A stretch of DNA of 64,000 nucleotides, taken from NCBI GenBank assembly GCA_021811185.1, contig JAJZPL010000008.1, positions 36,809 to 100,808 of the forward strand, given 5' to 3'. A program made the translations under genes and the position numbers. Every line of letters starts with the position of its first letter. Within the stretch, counting starts at the first letter, position 1. This stretch comes from a bacterium. GTDB lineage: Bacteria > Elusimicrobiota > Elusimicrobia > Elusimicrobiales > UBA9959. The notes below the pieces were generated by a model that had not been told where the DNA came from, searched no databases, and saw nothing but the letters and a program-made list of their open reading frames with translations. Shown here piece by piece: positions 1 through 8,771 of this stretch.

Positions 1-727
1 CCACGACCATGGGCTCGAAGAACCGCTTTACCGGCTCCGAGATCCCGGCCTCGTGGCAGTCGGGCTTTACGGGCACTTTTACTCCGGCCAGGTCGGACAC
101 GGCCGCGGCCTCCGCGCCGGCCGCGTTGACCACCCACTTGGCGGAGTAGCGGCCCTGCGGGGTAAGCACGCCGGTAACGGCGCCTTTCTCCGAGAAGATC
201 TCTTTCACCGGCTCCTTGAAATGGAACTCCGCGCCCAGCTTGACCGCGCGCCGGTAAAAAGCGTTCTGGGACAGCAGCGGGGAAGCGGAGCCGTCGTCGG
301 GGGACCAGGTGCCGCCGCGCAGGTCCTTGGCGTCGATGCCCGGCACGAGCGCCCGCACTTTGTCGGGGCCGATCCAGTCTATATTCAGCCCGAAGCCCCG
401 CTGGACCTTCAGCAGGTCCCTGAGCACCGCTTCGTCGCGCTCGGTATAGACCGGGAAAAGATACCCGCCCTTGATCCAGCCGATATCCTCCCCGTGCTTC
501 GCTTTCCAGCCGGCGAAGATGGCCAGGCTCCTCAGGCAGGCCTTGATCTTGGAGCCGTCCGAGTGGGTGGCGCGCACCCCGCCGATGGCGCACTTGTTCT
601 GGCCCTGGCCGGGGGAAGCTTCGCCGTCCAGCACCAGGGTCTTCAGCTTGCGCTCCGCCAGCGACATGGCCAGCGGCGTGCCGATGCTGCCCGCGCCTAT
701 GATAATAACGTCGTAGTTGTTTTCCAT
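1..727 (-). CDS. FAD-dependent amino-acid-type oxidoreductase, beta subunit (partial)
   Basis: The first 242 codons are present; the C-terminus lies beyond the left edge. The ATG is at 725-727 and the protein opens MENNYDVIIIGAGSIGTPLA, the Rossmann GxGxxG FAD-binding site of the DAO family (sarcosine and glycine oxidase, HcnC, OoxB). A later stretch reads WVVNAAGAEA, the second conserved FAD-contacting motif. It starts 9 bp after the stop of the larger gene at 737-2833, so the two are co-transcribed. In the HcnBC, OoxAB and LhpBE families this pair forms a membrane-associated dye-linked dehydrogenase that oxidises an amino acid, imino acid or opine. The exact substrate cannot be read from sequence. 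Family confident, substrate unknown. Confidence 0.85.
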   Translation of the reverse strand, partial: MENNYDVIIIGAGSIGTPLAMSLAERKLKTLVLDGEASPGQGQNKCAIGGVRATHSDGSKIKACLRSLAIFAGWKAKHGEDIGWIKGGYLFPVYTERDEAVLRDLLKVQRGFGLNIDWIGPDKVRALVPGIDAKDLRGGTWSPDDGSASPLLSQNAFYRRAVKLGAEFHFKEPVKEIFSEKGAVTGVLTPQGRYSAKWVVNAAGAEAAAVSDLAGVKVPVKPDCHEAGISEPVKRFFEPMVV

Positions 728-736
728 AAGATATCC

Positions 737-2833
737 TTAAAACCCGCTCCAGCTTGCTTTCTCGTCGGCCTCGGTCCGGCACTTGATGTTGGAGAACACC
801 CCCAGCGGGGCCTCCACGAACAGCGGCCGCCGGGTGAAGCCGGTAACCTCTTTGGGGTCCACGCCCTCGCTGCGGAAAATGTTCATCAGCATTACGGAGC
901 AGGTCTTGGCGCCGCAGGCGCCCATGCCGGCGCGGGTAACGGCCTTCAGCTGGTTCAGGTCGCGCATGCCGCCGCGAATGGCCCGGCGGATCTCGCCCAG
1001 GCTGACGCGCTCGCAGCGGCAGATGATAGTTTCATCCTCGGCTTTGGCCAGGTCGGCGGCCGACTTTATGCCGGCCTCGGCCGGGTACAACCTGAGCGAG
1101 GCGGTAAGGTCCGCGGTCTCCTGCGAGGCCTTCACGATCACGACCATGGTGTTCTCGGCCTTGAAATCCTTCACGTCCAGCACCTCGGCCTCGCCCAGGT
1201 CCGCGCCTTCCCAGCCGGCCAGGCGCACCTTGTCGCCTTTCTTGACCAGGCCGCGGCCTATTTCGAACGGGATGGCCACCGACGGGTGCAGCTGGTCTTT
1301 CCGGCGGTCCACTATAGTGATAGCGAGGCCGGGGCAGATCAGCAGGCATTTGAAGCAGCCGATGCAGTCGCCGGAGAACTTGGGCGTGCTCATGATGCTC
1401 TCGCCCGACAGTTTGATGGATTTCTTGGGGCAGACGGTCACGCAGGGGTTGCAGGGGATCTCCTGCCGGCAGTGCATCACCGGGTACACCGGCTTGTCGT
1501 GGTCCTTTACCGCCGGGGTCCTGGTGACGCCGGGCCGGGACTTGAGCGTCTCAAGCCGGTCGAACCAGAACTGCGGCACGGGAGCCGCCATCACGCCCAG
1601 GCTTTTGAGCACCTTGTGGGCGGTGATCTTGCCGCTGAACATGGCGGCGGAGGCTTCGGCTATCTCCTCGGCGTCGCCGCAGAGAAAAGCCGGCAGGCCG
1701 GCTTCGTTAGCCTGCGCGTGGAACTCGTCGATGGAGGTAAGGCCCACCGCTATAAGCAGGGTGTCGGCCTTAAAGGTCTTTTCCGTGCCGGGCTTCACGC
1801 AGAACTTCTCGTCCACCTCGGCGATGGTGACGGTCTCGAGCTCGTTCTTCCCGTCGGCGCGCACCACGGTGTGGCGCGTGTAGACCGGCAGGCCGAGGCG
1901 CTTGACCTTGTCGGCGTGCACCTTGTAGCCGCCGCAGGCCGGCAGAGCCTCGATGAGCCCCACCACCTGGATGCCCGCCTGCATGGCGTGGTAGGCCGCT
2001 ATCAGGCCCACGTTGCCGCCGCCCACGATGAACAGCCGCTTGGAAGGGCGGACCAGGTCGCGGTTGACCAGCGTCTGGAAGGCGCCGGCGCCGTAGACGC
2101 CGGGCAGCGTGTTGCCGGGGAAGGCCAGGCTCTTCTCGCGCGCGCCGGTGGCGCTGATAACGGCCTTGGGGCGGATCAGGTAATATTTATCGCCGCGCAG
2201 CACGCCGGCCTTCTTGTCGGAGAAAATGGCAAGGCAGGAGGCGTTGGTCCAGGCCTGTACTGAAGGGTAATCTTTGAGCTGCGCCTCCAGCTTTTCGGCT
2301 ATGTCTACGCCGCGGGTGCCGGCGTAACAGTCCTCCACCGAGCCGAAGAACTTATGGGTCTGCAGCACCAGCTTGCCGCCGAACGTGATCTTATCGTCTA
2401 TGATCAGCGTGTTTACGTTCAGCTTGCCCAGCTCGGCCGCCGCGGCAAGGCCGGAGGGGCCGCCGCCTATGATCAGGGCGTCCACGTCCAGCTCTTCCAC
2501 ACGTCCGAACTCCTGCACGCAGGCGGCGCGGGGGAGCTTGGCGGGGCCGCGCTGCGTTTCCACCTTCATGCCTTCCCGCACCACGGTCACGCAGGACTTC
2601 ACGCTGAGCCCGTCCGCTATGACCGAGCACTGGGCGCACTGCCCGTTGGCGCAGAAGATGCCCTGCGGGCTGTTATCTTTCTGGTGGTGACTGAAGATCT
2701 TGACGCCGTTGGCGTAGAGCGCGCTGGAGATGACCTCGCCCTCCAGGGCCTCGCAAGCCTTGCCGTCGAAAGTGAATTTTACGGTCTTGCGCTCCAAAGG
2801 CTGCAGTACCGGGTGTTCGGTTATTCTTTGCAT
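737..2833 (-). CDS. Fe-S/FAD/NAD oxidoreductase alpha subunit (HcnAB/OoxA-like fusion)
   Basis: 698 aa with four modules. Residues ~15-100 are a Fer2_4 [2Fe-2S] domain (CANGQCAQC plus a later Cys). Residues ~115-420 are a two-dinucleotide oxidoreductase with IIGGGPSGLAAAAELG and FIVGGGNVGLIAAYHA. Residues ~450-510 are an 8Fe dicluster-like region (IPCNPCVTVCPKKSI and CIGCFKCLLICP). Residues ~595-650 are a BFD-type [2Fe-2S] domain (IICRCERVSLGEI and MGACGAKTC). HcnA/HcnB-type functions are thus fused and a ferredoxin module added, as in anaerobic amino-acid dehydrogenases that pass electrons to the quinone pool or to ferredoxin. The start has an AAGGA site 6 nt upstream. It leads the operon with the DAO subunit 9 bp downstream. 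The substrate is unknown; an anaerobic glycerol-3-phosphate-type enzyme is a less likely alternative. Confidence 0.85.
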   Translation of the reverse strand: MQRITEHPVLQPLERKTVKFTFDGKACEALEGEVISSALYANGVKIFSHHQKDNSPQGIFCANGQCAQCSVIADGLSVKSCVTVVREGMKVETQRGPAKLPRAACVQEFGRVEELDVDALIIGGGPSGLAAAAELGKLNVNTLIIDDKITFGGKLVLQTHKFFGSVEDCYAGTRGVDIAEKLEAQLKDYPSVQAWTNASCLAIFSDKKAGVLRGDKYYLIRPKAVISATGAREKSLAFPGNTLPGVYGAGAFQTLVNRDLVRPSKRLFIVGGGNVGLIAAYHAMQAGIQVVGLIEALPACGGYKVHADKVKRLGLPVYTRHTVVRADGKNELETVTIAEVDEKFCVKPGTEKTFKADTLLIAVGLTSIDEFHAQANEAGLPAFLCGDAEEIAEASAAMFSGKITAHKVLKSLGVMAAPVPQFWFDRLETLKSRPGVTRTPAVKDHDKPVYPVMHCRQEIPCNPCVTVCPKKSIKLSGESIMSTPKFSGDCIGCFKCLLICPGLAITIVDRRKDQLHPSVAIPFEIGRGLVKKGDKVRLAGWEGADLGEAEVLDVKDFKAENTMVVIVKASQETADLTASLRLYPAEAGIKSAADLAKAEDETIICRCERVSLGEIRRAIRGGMRDLNQLKAVTRAGMGACGAKTCSVMLMNIFRSEGVDPKEVTGFTRRPLFVEAPLGVFSNIKCRTEADEKASWSGF

Positions 2834-2914
2834 GGTGTCCTTTTTTGAAGCCTGCCCGGGTTAAAACCCCGCCCTGGCCCGGCGTTCATAAATATTACAA
2901 TAAAAAACGGGGGG

Positions 2915-2932
2915 GCGTGAAACCGTTCACGC
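2915..2932. promoter_or_regulatory. Perfect inverted repeat, candidate operator
   Basis: Arms GCGTGAA and TTCACGC are separated by ACCG. The repeat lies in the 165-bp gap between the divergent dehydrogenase operon and the secreted-protein gene, just upstream of an AT-rich block with TAATAT (minus strand, 2892-2897) that could be the -10 of the dehydrogenase operon. At normal spacing the repeat would cover its -35. The symmetry is seen directly; the operator role is inferred. Confidence 0.4.
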
Positions 2933-2967
2933 TGGTTTATGCGCGGCTTAAATCCGGCCTCGTTTGA

Positions 2968-2973
2968 TATAAT
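2968..2973 (+). promoter_or_regulatory. -10 element TATAAT for the secreted-protein gene
   Basis: A perfect TATAAT. Transcription would begin near 2980, downstream of the AGGAG that would serve an ATG at 2987. It therefore favours the second ATG at 2999, which keeps its own GGAGG at 2989-2993 inside the mRNA. No clear -35 is seen. Confidence 0.5.
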
Positions 2974-2998
2974 ATAGGAGATAGGTATGGAGGGTATA

Positions 2999-3532
2999 AT
3001 GAAAAAGTTTATTTTAGCGCTCGTTCCCTGTTTATTCGCCGGCAGCCTTTACGCCGCGCCGAAAGCGTCCCCCGACTACGGCTTCAACTCCGGTCTTAAC
3101 GCCGTGACAGCCGCCGCGCCCGCTGCGGAGGTCCCCGCCGTGGGCGCCCCCGTCCAGGCCAAAGGCGGCCATTACGCGCAGCTTTCCGGCTACGTCAACC
3201 TTACCGGCAACGGCTTCCTCAACGGCACCGGCGCCAGCTACACCTCGGTCACGCTCTCCGGCTGGGCCTCTTTCCGCGATTCCAGCGGCGACGTCACCTG
3301 CAACAACGCCTACATCAACACCATGGTTTCCATGTGGATAACCCCCAACCAGTACGTGTTCCAGACCGTCTGGCCCAACGTCTACGTGCAGTGCTCCTAC
3401 AAGGGCAAGCCCGCCGGCTCCGTCAACATGAGCGGCTCCGTTTCGGTTTCCGGCTTCCCCAGCGGGAACTACGTCTCCCTTAACGGTTCCGGCAACCTGA
3501 CCGGCTCCCTCTACGTAGAGGACCAGCCTTAA
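2999..3532 (+). CDS. Secreted protein of unknown function
   Basis: 177 aa from the ATG at 2999; an in-frame ATG at 2987 is possible but sits too close to the inferred transcription start. The N-terminus MKKFILALVPCLFAGSLYA is a signal peptide ending near Ala19. A low-complexity Ala/Pro/Val segment follows to about residue 50. The rest is a Gly/Ser/Asn/Thr-rich domain with alternating polar and hydrophobic residues (repeated LSG, GSV and NLTG stretches), suggesting a beta-sandwich or beta-solenoid. Two cysteines could form a disulfide in the periplasm. I do not recognise the family. A strong terminator follows at once, so the gene is probably monocistronic. Confidence 0.7.
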   Translation: MKKFILALVPCLFAGSLYAAPKASPDYGFNSGLNAVTAAAPAAEVPAVGAPVQAKGGHYAQLSGYVNLTGNGFLNGTGASYTSVTLSGWASFRDSSGDVTCNNAYINTMVSMWITPNQYVFQTVWPNVYVQCSYKGKPAGSVNMSGSVSVSGFPSGNYVSLNGSGNLTGSLYVEDQP

Positions 3533-3552
3533 GCCGCCGGTAAAAAGAAAAA

Positions 3553-3578
3553 GGCGGCCGCCGCAGGCCGCCTTTTTT
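3553..3578 (+). terminator. Rho-independent terminator
   Basis: GGCGGCC pairs with GGCCGCC around a 6-nt loop, followed by six T. It ends the secreted-protein gene and sits only 6 nt before the folD start codon. Confidence 0.85.
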
Positions 3579-3584
3579 ACACCC

Positions 3585-4484
3585 ATGCGCATACTTGAAG
3601 GAAAAACCTTATCGGCCGAGATCCTGGCCTCCCTGCCCGCCCGCATCGACGCGGTGAAGGCCCGCCTGGGCCGCGCGCCCTCGCTGGCCATCGTCAACTA
3701 TTTCGCGGACTCGCCGTCCGCCGTTTACGTAAAGCGCAAGATAGCCGCCTGCGAGAAGCTCGGCATAAAGACCGAGCTGTTCGCGCCGAAGCCCGAAGAG
3801 GGCTACGAAGCCTTCAAGACCCTGCTGGCCCGCCTGGGCGCCGACCAGGCCTACGACGCCATCATGCTGGAGCGGCCGCTGCCCGACGGCTTCGAGACCA
3901 TGGAGACCTGGGACTCCCTGCCGGCGGCCAAGGACGTGGACGGCCTTTCCTCGCTTAACATGGGCCGGCTTTTCATCGCCAAAAAATTCACCGAAATAGA
4001 GAACGGCGGGTTCTTTTCTCCCTGCACGGCGCTGGCCGTGGTACGCCTGATGAAGTTCCACGGGCTAAACCCCGCCGGAACGAACATAGCCGTGGTGGGC
4101 CGCTCGGCCGTAGTGGGCCGTCCGCTGGCCCATATGCTCACCACGCTGGATGCCACGGTAACCCTCTGCCACACGCGCACCAGGGACCTGCCGGCGGTGC
4201 TGAAAGCCTCGGACCTGGTAATAACCGCGGCCGGAAAGGCCAAGTGGCTGAAGAAAGAAATGCTGCCCGCCGGCGCCACGGTGATAGACGTGGGGACCAA
4301 CTTCGACGAGAACGGCAAAATGTGCGGCGACGCCGACTTCGAGGACCTGAAAGGGACCGCCTCGGCGGTCTCCCCGGTCCCCGGCGGGGTGGGCCCGGTA
4401 ACGCTGGCCTGCCTGCTGGAAGCCTCGGTGAAGGCCGCCGAACTGACTCCCAAGAACGAAAAGAAAGGGATAATATTCACATGA
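3585..4484 (+). CDS. folD: Bifunctional methylene-THF dehydrogenase / methenyl-THF cyclohydrolase
   Basis: 299 aa, close to the usual length. It interconverts 5,10-methylene-THF and 10-formyl-THF in the cytosol for purine, fMet and one-carbon metabolism. Landmarks are the catalytic Tyr48/Lys52 (SAVYVKRK), KDVDGL near 116-121, PCTALAVVRLM, the NADP loop VVGRSAVVGRPLA and the signature SPVPGGVGPVT. One deviation stands out: the motif usually written VQLPLP reads LERPLP, so the conserved active-site Gln is Glu96 and the next residue is Arg. The start codon lies 6 nt after a terminator T-run with no Shine-Dalgarno, so translation is leaderless or depends on readthrough. The stop overlaps the next start (ATGA). 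Confidence 0.92.
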   Translation: MRILEGKTLSAEILASLPARIDAVKARLGRAPSLAIVNYFADSPSAVYVKRKIAACEKLGIKTELFAPKPEEGYEAFKTLLARLGADQAYDAIMLERPLPDGFETMETWDSLPAAKDVDGLSSLNMGRLFIAKKFTEIENGGFFSPCTALAVVRLMKFHGLNPAGTNIAVVGRSAVVGRPLAHMLTTLDATVTLCHTRTRDLPAVLKASDLVITAAGKAKWLKKEMLPAGATVIDVGTNFDENGKMCGDADFEDLKGTASAVSPVPGGVGPVTLACLLEASVKAAELTPKNEKKGIIFT

Positions 4485-4915
4485 AAAAAACTCTGAACCT
4501 GCTGCTGCCCCTGCTGCTGCTCGGCGCGCTGGCCCTGCCCTCCTTCGCGCAGGACGAAGAGAGCGCCGCGCCCAAAGAAGAGACCGCCGCGCCCGCCAAA
4601 CCCGCGGCCAAGCCCGCCGCGAAGAAACCGGCCAAAAAGGCCCCGGCTAAAAAAAAGCCGGCCAAAAAGAAAAAACCCGTCAAGCCGGTCTCCGAGTACA
4701 AGTTCTCGTCGGGGGAAAGCGTGCCCACGTACAAGTTCGACAAGCGGGCCAACCCGATAGTGAAAGCGCCCAAAAAAAAGAAAGCGGCCAGGAAAGCCGC
4801 CGGGAAAGCGGACAAAGCCGCTCCCAAGCCCAGCGCCAAATTAAAAACCTCCAAGCCCATAGGCGAGGAAGACCAGCCCGCCCAAGGGCAGGCTGACCAG
4901 CCGGCGGGAGAATAA
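4481..4915 (+). CDS. Exported Lys/Ala/Pro-rich protein
   Basis: 144 aa starting at the ATG that overlaps the folD stop. MKKTLNLLLPLLLLGALALP is the core of a signal peptide cleaved near SFAQ. The mature part is highly basic, with runs of AAKPAAKKPAKK-type repeats at residues ~35-65 and 90-125 separated by a short less biased stretch (EYKFSSGESVPTYKFDKR). It has no recognisable enzyme domain. Such tails bind acidic polymers (nucleic acid, teichoic acid or LPS), but that is inference. It is co-transcribed with folD and the acetyltransferase (TAATG overlap). A similar tail occurs on RsfS at 17012-17719. Confidence 0.7.
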   Translation: MKKTLNLLLPLLLLGALALPSFAQDEESAAPKEETAAPAKPAAKPAAKKPAKKAPAKKKPAKKKKPVKPVSEYKFSSGESVPTYKFDKRANPIVKAPKKKKAARKAAGKADKAAPKPSAKLKTSKPIGEEDQPAQGQADQPAGE

Positions 4916-5388
4916 TGGCCGACCTGCTGGTTAAGCTTTACGCCCTGCCGCCCTCCGGCCCCATCATAGAGAAGCTGAAGGCCGGGGGCGTGGAGATCAA
5001 ACGCGCGATAGGCCCGGAAAAAAGGGTCGTCTCGGAGTGGGCGCAGAACACGTTCTCAAAAGCCTGGGCCTCCGAATGCGAGGTGGCGCTTTCCGCGCAG
5101 CCGGCCACCTGCTTCCTGGCGGTAAAGAATAGCATCATAATAGGTTTCGCCTGCTACGACGCCACCGCTAAAGGCTTCTTCGGACCTATAGGCGTGGACG
5201 AGACCGCCCGCGCTTCCGGGGTCGGTAAAGCCCTGCTCGTCAGAACGCTGGAAGCCATGCGCGAGGCGGGCTACGGCTACGCGGCCATAGGCTGGGCCGG
5301 CCCGGCGGAGTTCTTCAAAAAGACCGTAGGGGCCACCGTCATAGAGGGCTCCGAGCCGGGCGTTTACAAGGACATGGTAAAAGCGTGA
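4915..5388 (+). CDS. GNAT-family N-acetyltransferase
   Basis: 157 aa with the GNAT fold. A beta strand (IIIGFACYDATAKGFFGPIGV) leads into acetyl-CoA motif A, ARASGVGKALLVRTLEAM (R/Q-x-x-G-x-G/A type). A final segment, AAIGWAGPAEFFKKTVGA, matches the usual strand plus tyrosine/phenylalanine helix. The N-terminal ~60 residues hold the acceptor-binding half, which does not identify the substrate. It starts one base into the stop of the upstream gene and overlaps the downstream methyltransferase by 4 bp, so translation is coupled. Acceptor unknown. Confidence 0.8.
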   Translation: MADLLVKLYALPPSGPIIEKLKAGGVEIKRAIGPEKRVVSEWAQNTFSKAWASECEVALSAQPATCFLAVKNSIIIGFACYDATAKGFFGPIGVDETARASGVGKALLVRTLEAMREAGYGYAAIGWAGPAEFFKKTVGATVIEGSEPGVYKDMVKA

Positions 5389-6131
5389 AAGCGCCCCGCG
5401 ACTGGCACAAGTCTTTCTTCAGGAATTCATTTTACAACCCCGCTTCCAAAGCCGCCGTGACCATGGCGCCTGCCGAAACCGCGTTCATCCTTAAGCAGCT
5501 TAAATTGAAAAAGGGGTCCGCCCTGCTGGACCTCTGCTGCGGCCCGGGCCGCCACGCCGTGGAGTTCGCCGGGAATGGCCTGGCCGTGACCGGCTACGAT
5601 TTTTCCGGAGAGTACCTGCGGGAAGCGGCCGCCCGCGCGAAGAAAAAGAAAGTGCCGCTTCGGCTGCTGCGCGGGGACATGCGCCGGCTTAAGTTCAAAG
5701 GCGAGTTCGACGCCGCGGTGAACCTTTTCACCAGCTTCGGCTATTTCCTGAAATTCTCCGACGACATCAAAACCCTGAAAGGCGCGGCCAGGGCGCTTAA
5801 GCCCGGCGGGCTGTTCCTGATCGACGTGGTCAGCGGCGAGTACGTGCGCGCGCACTTCAACCCGGGCCCCTGGCACGATATGGGCGGCCATTACCTGCTG
5901 GAAGCGATCGAGCTGGACAAGGACGGGACCCACTGCACCTGGACCACCGTCTCCAAGAAGACCGGTCTGACCGGCAAAAAGACTTTCTTCACCAGGCTCT
6001 ACGACCGGCGACGCCTCTCGGCCGCGCTGAAGCAAGCGGGCTTCAGGCCGCTAAAGTTCTGGGGGAGTTTCGACGGCCGCCCGCTCTCGCCGGAGCGCAA
6101 CCGCCTGATCTGCCTGGCGAAAAAAGCGTAG
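5385..6131 (+). CDS. Class I SAM-dependent methyltransferase
   Basis: 248 aa, GTG start overlapping the acetyltransferase stop (GTGA). Motif I is ALLDLCCGPGRHAVEFA near residues 45-60, the motif II acidic position lies in VTGYDFSGEYL, and LLRGDMRRLKF plus FDAAVNLFTSFGYF form motifs III/IV. This is the Methyltransf_25/11 pattern with an inserted lid domain in the C-terminal third (residues ~150-215). Small-molecule substrates are common in this group; none can be assigned here. It is last in the folD-led operon and is followed by a terminator. Confidence 0.82.
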   Translation: MKAPRDWHKSFFRNSFYNPASKAAVTMAPAETAFILKQLKLKKGSALLDLCCGPGRHAVEFAGNGLAVTGYDFSGEYLREAAARAKKKKVPLRLLRGDMRRLKFKGEFDAAVNLFTSFGYFLKFSDDIKTLKGAARALKPGGLFLIDVVSGEYVRAHFNPGPWHDMGGHYLLEAIELDKDGTHCTWTTVSKKTGLTGKKTFFTRLYDRRRLSAALKQAGFRPLKFWGSFDGRPLSPERNRLICLAKKA

Positions 6132-6140
6132 CCGGAAATA

Positions 6141-6169
6141 AAAAGACCCCGCAAGCAGCGGGGTCTTTT
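6141..6169. terminator. Bidirectional terminator
   Basis: AAAAGACCCCGC pairs with GCGGGGTCTTTT around AAGCA. It lies between the convergent methyltransferase and nadA genes and has T-runs on both strands. Confidence 0.88.
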
Positions 6170-6183
6170 CTTTGCCGCCGAGT

Positions 6184-7191
<1,008 letters not shown>

Positions 7192-7192
7192 A

Positions 7193-7915
7193 TCACTTCC
7201 CCAGTATGTCCGGGTGGTTGCTGAAGATGCCGTCCACCCCGATGTCCCGCATGCGCAGGGCTTCTTTCTTCGTGTTCACGGTGTAGACGCAGACCCGGAA
7301 GCCGGCCTTGTGGAGTTTCGCCACGTTGAGCTTGAAGGCCAGGCGCACGTTCATGTGGAAATTCACGGCGCCGACCTCTTTAGCTTTTTTAATGGCGGGC
7401 AGCAGCAGCACGGTCTTGAGGTTGTGCCCCAGGTAGGCCAGTTTCAGCTCCGGCGCCAGCTCGCGGAAACGCCGCAGCGTGCCGTGGTCGAAGCTGGAGA
7501 CCACGGACTTCTCGAACAGCCCCGGCTTGCTGCGCAGGAACGCCAGCACCTTCTCCTCGATGCCGGAGTAAATATTGTCGTCGTTCTTCACCTCGAAGTT
7601 CAGCCAGCGGGACGGGTGGCCTATCACGTCGAGCACCTCTTCCAGGCGCGGCACGCACTGGAAAGCAGGGTCTTTGGCGAAATGCGCGGCCACATTTATC
7701 TTCTTCAGCTCGGCGTAAGTATGGTCCGCTATTTTCACGCCCTTGCCCGCCGTGCGCTTTAGGTCGAAGTCGTGGTGCACCACCAGAATGCCGTCCTTCG
7801 TCTGGTGCACGTCGAACTCAAAGTCCTCGGCGCCCATCTTCACGGCCAGTTCGAAAGCTTTTACAGTATTTTCCGGGGCGTAGGCAGAAGCGCCCCTGTG
7901 CGCGATTATTCTCAT
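7193..7915 (-). CDS. Glycerophosphodiester phosphodiesterase
   Basis: 240 aa, the full length of cytoplasmic UgpQ-like enzymes, which hydrolyse glycerophosphodiesters to glycerol-3-phosphate and an alcohol. The N-terminus MRIIAHRGASAYAPENT holds the catalytic His and the HR motif. EFDVHQTKDGILVVHHD carries the metal ligands (E, D) and the second His. WLNFEVKND supplies the third acidic ligand, and GVDGIFSNHPD closes the TIM barrel. No signal peptide is present. Its start overlaps the stop of the PHP gene by 4 bp (ATGA). Confidence 0.92.
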   Translation of the reverse strand: MRIIAHRGASAYAPENTVKAFELAVKMGAEDFEFDVHQTKDGILVVHHDFDLKRTAGKGVKIADHTYAELKKINVAAHFAKDPAFQCVPRLEEVLDVIGHPSRWLNFEVKNDDNIYSGIEEKVLAFLRSKPGLFEKSVVSSFDHGTLRRFRELAPELKLAYLGHNLKTVLLLPAIKKAKEVGAVNFHMNVRLAFKLNVAKLHKAGFRVCVYTVNTKKEALRMRDIGVDGIFSNHPDILGK

Positions 7916-8721
7916 AGAAAAGTCTTCTTTATCTCCGAAAAATATTCGTCCGAATACTCGAACCCGTACATCTTGTCGCGTTCCGAGCCGGGCCCGTGGA
8001 AATCTATGCCGGCGGTCACGAACAGCCCGTAGCGGGCGGCCAGCGACACGAACTCGCGCGTTACCACTCCGGTGTGAGCCGGGTAGAAAGCCTCGATGCC
8101 GTCCAGGCCGAAAGCTTTCCAGGCCGGGAGGTCCAGCACTTTGGAAACTACTCCGGGATGAGCCAGCACGGCCTTGCCGCCCGCGTCCTTGATGGCGCGG
8201 ATAGCCTCTTCCACGGTGGGACCGCTGGGACCCACGTAGGCGGGGGAGCCGGGAGCCAGGTACCGTTTAAAAGCCTGGCTGCGGCCCGAGACTATCTTGC
8301 GGCTTTTAAGAGCGTCCGCCACGTGCGGCCGGCCTACCGCCCGGCCCTCTATCACCGGCAGGTCCTCGAAAGCTATGTCCACGCCCAGCCCTTTAAGGAG
8401 CTCGAGGATCTTCTTCACCCGGACCACGCGGCGGCCGCGGAATTCCGCCAGCCGCGCCACCAGCACGGGATCGGCCGGGTTTATGCCGTAGCCCAGGACG
8501 TGCAGGTTCTCGTACAGGCTGGTGCTCAGCTCCACGCCGTAGCAGTAGCTGATGCCGGCCTCTTTAAGGGCCGGCTCCATCTCGGCCCAGCCGCCGGTCA
8601 TGTCGTGGTCGGTAAGCGAGAAATATTTTATGCCGGCGCGCGAGGCCTCGCGGGCGAGCGCCCCGGGCGTAAGCGTACCGTCGGAGAAAGTGGAATGGTT
8701 GTGAAGGTTGATCAGGGCCAT
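7912..8721 (-). CDS. PHP-domain phosphoesterase (RNase AM / YciV-like)
   Basis: 269 aa. NLHNHSTFSDGTLTP and FSLTDHDMTGG give the PHP metal ligands, KAVLAHPGVV a further His, and VTAGIDFHGPG the final D-x-H. In this family (TrpH, YciV, RNase AM) the trinuclear site removes phosphate from 3',5'-nucleoside bisphosphates or trims RNA 5' ends. A middle insertion (~residues 95-175) is typical. The translation start lies 6 nt downstream of a GC-rich hairpin and has no good Shine-Dalgarno. It is translationally coupled to the glycerophosphodiesterase gene. Confidence 0.88.
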   Translation of the reverse strand: MALINLHNHSTFSDGTLTPGALAREASRAGIKYFSLTDHDMTGGWAEMEPALKEAGISYCYGVELSTSLYENLHVLGYGINPADPVLVARLAEFRGRRVVRVKKILELLKGLGVDIAFEDLPVIEGRAVGRPHVADALKSRKIVSGRSQAFKRYLAPGSPAYVGPSGPTVEEAIRAIKDAGGKAVLAHPGVVSKVLDLPAWKAFGLDGIEAFYPAHTGVVTREFVSLAARYGLFVTAGIDFHGPGSERDKMYGFEYSDEYFSEIKKTFL

Positions 8722-8727
8722 AGGAGC

Positions 8728-8748
8728 GGGGGCCGTAGAGCGGCCCCC
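8728..8748 (-). other. GC-rich hairpin before the PHP start codon
   Basis: GGGGGCC pairs with GGCCCCC around a 7-nt loop in the 50-bp gap between nfu and the PHP gene. It has no U-tract, so it is not a canonical terminator. Its position just before the ATG could dampen translation or stabilise the upstream nfu message (inference). Confidence 0.5.
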
Positions 8749-8771
8749 GGCTTCCGCGGTTAGCGCCGGCC

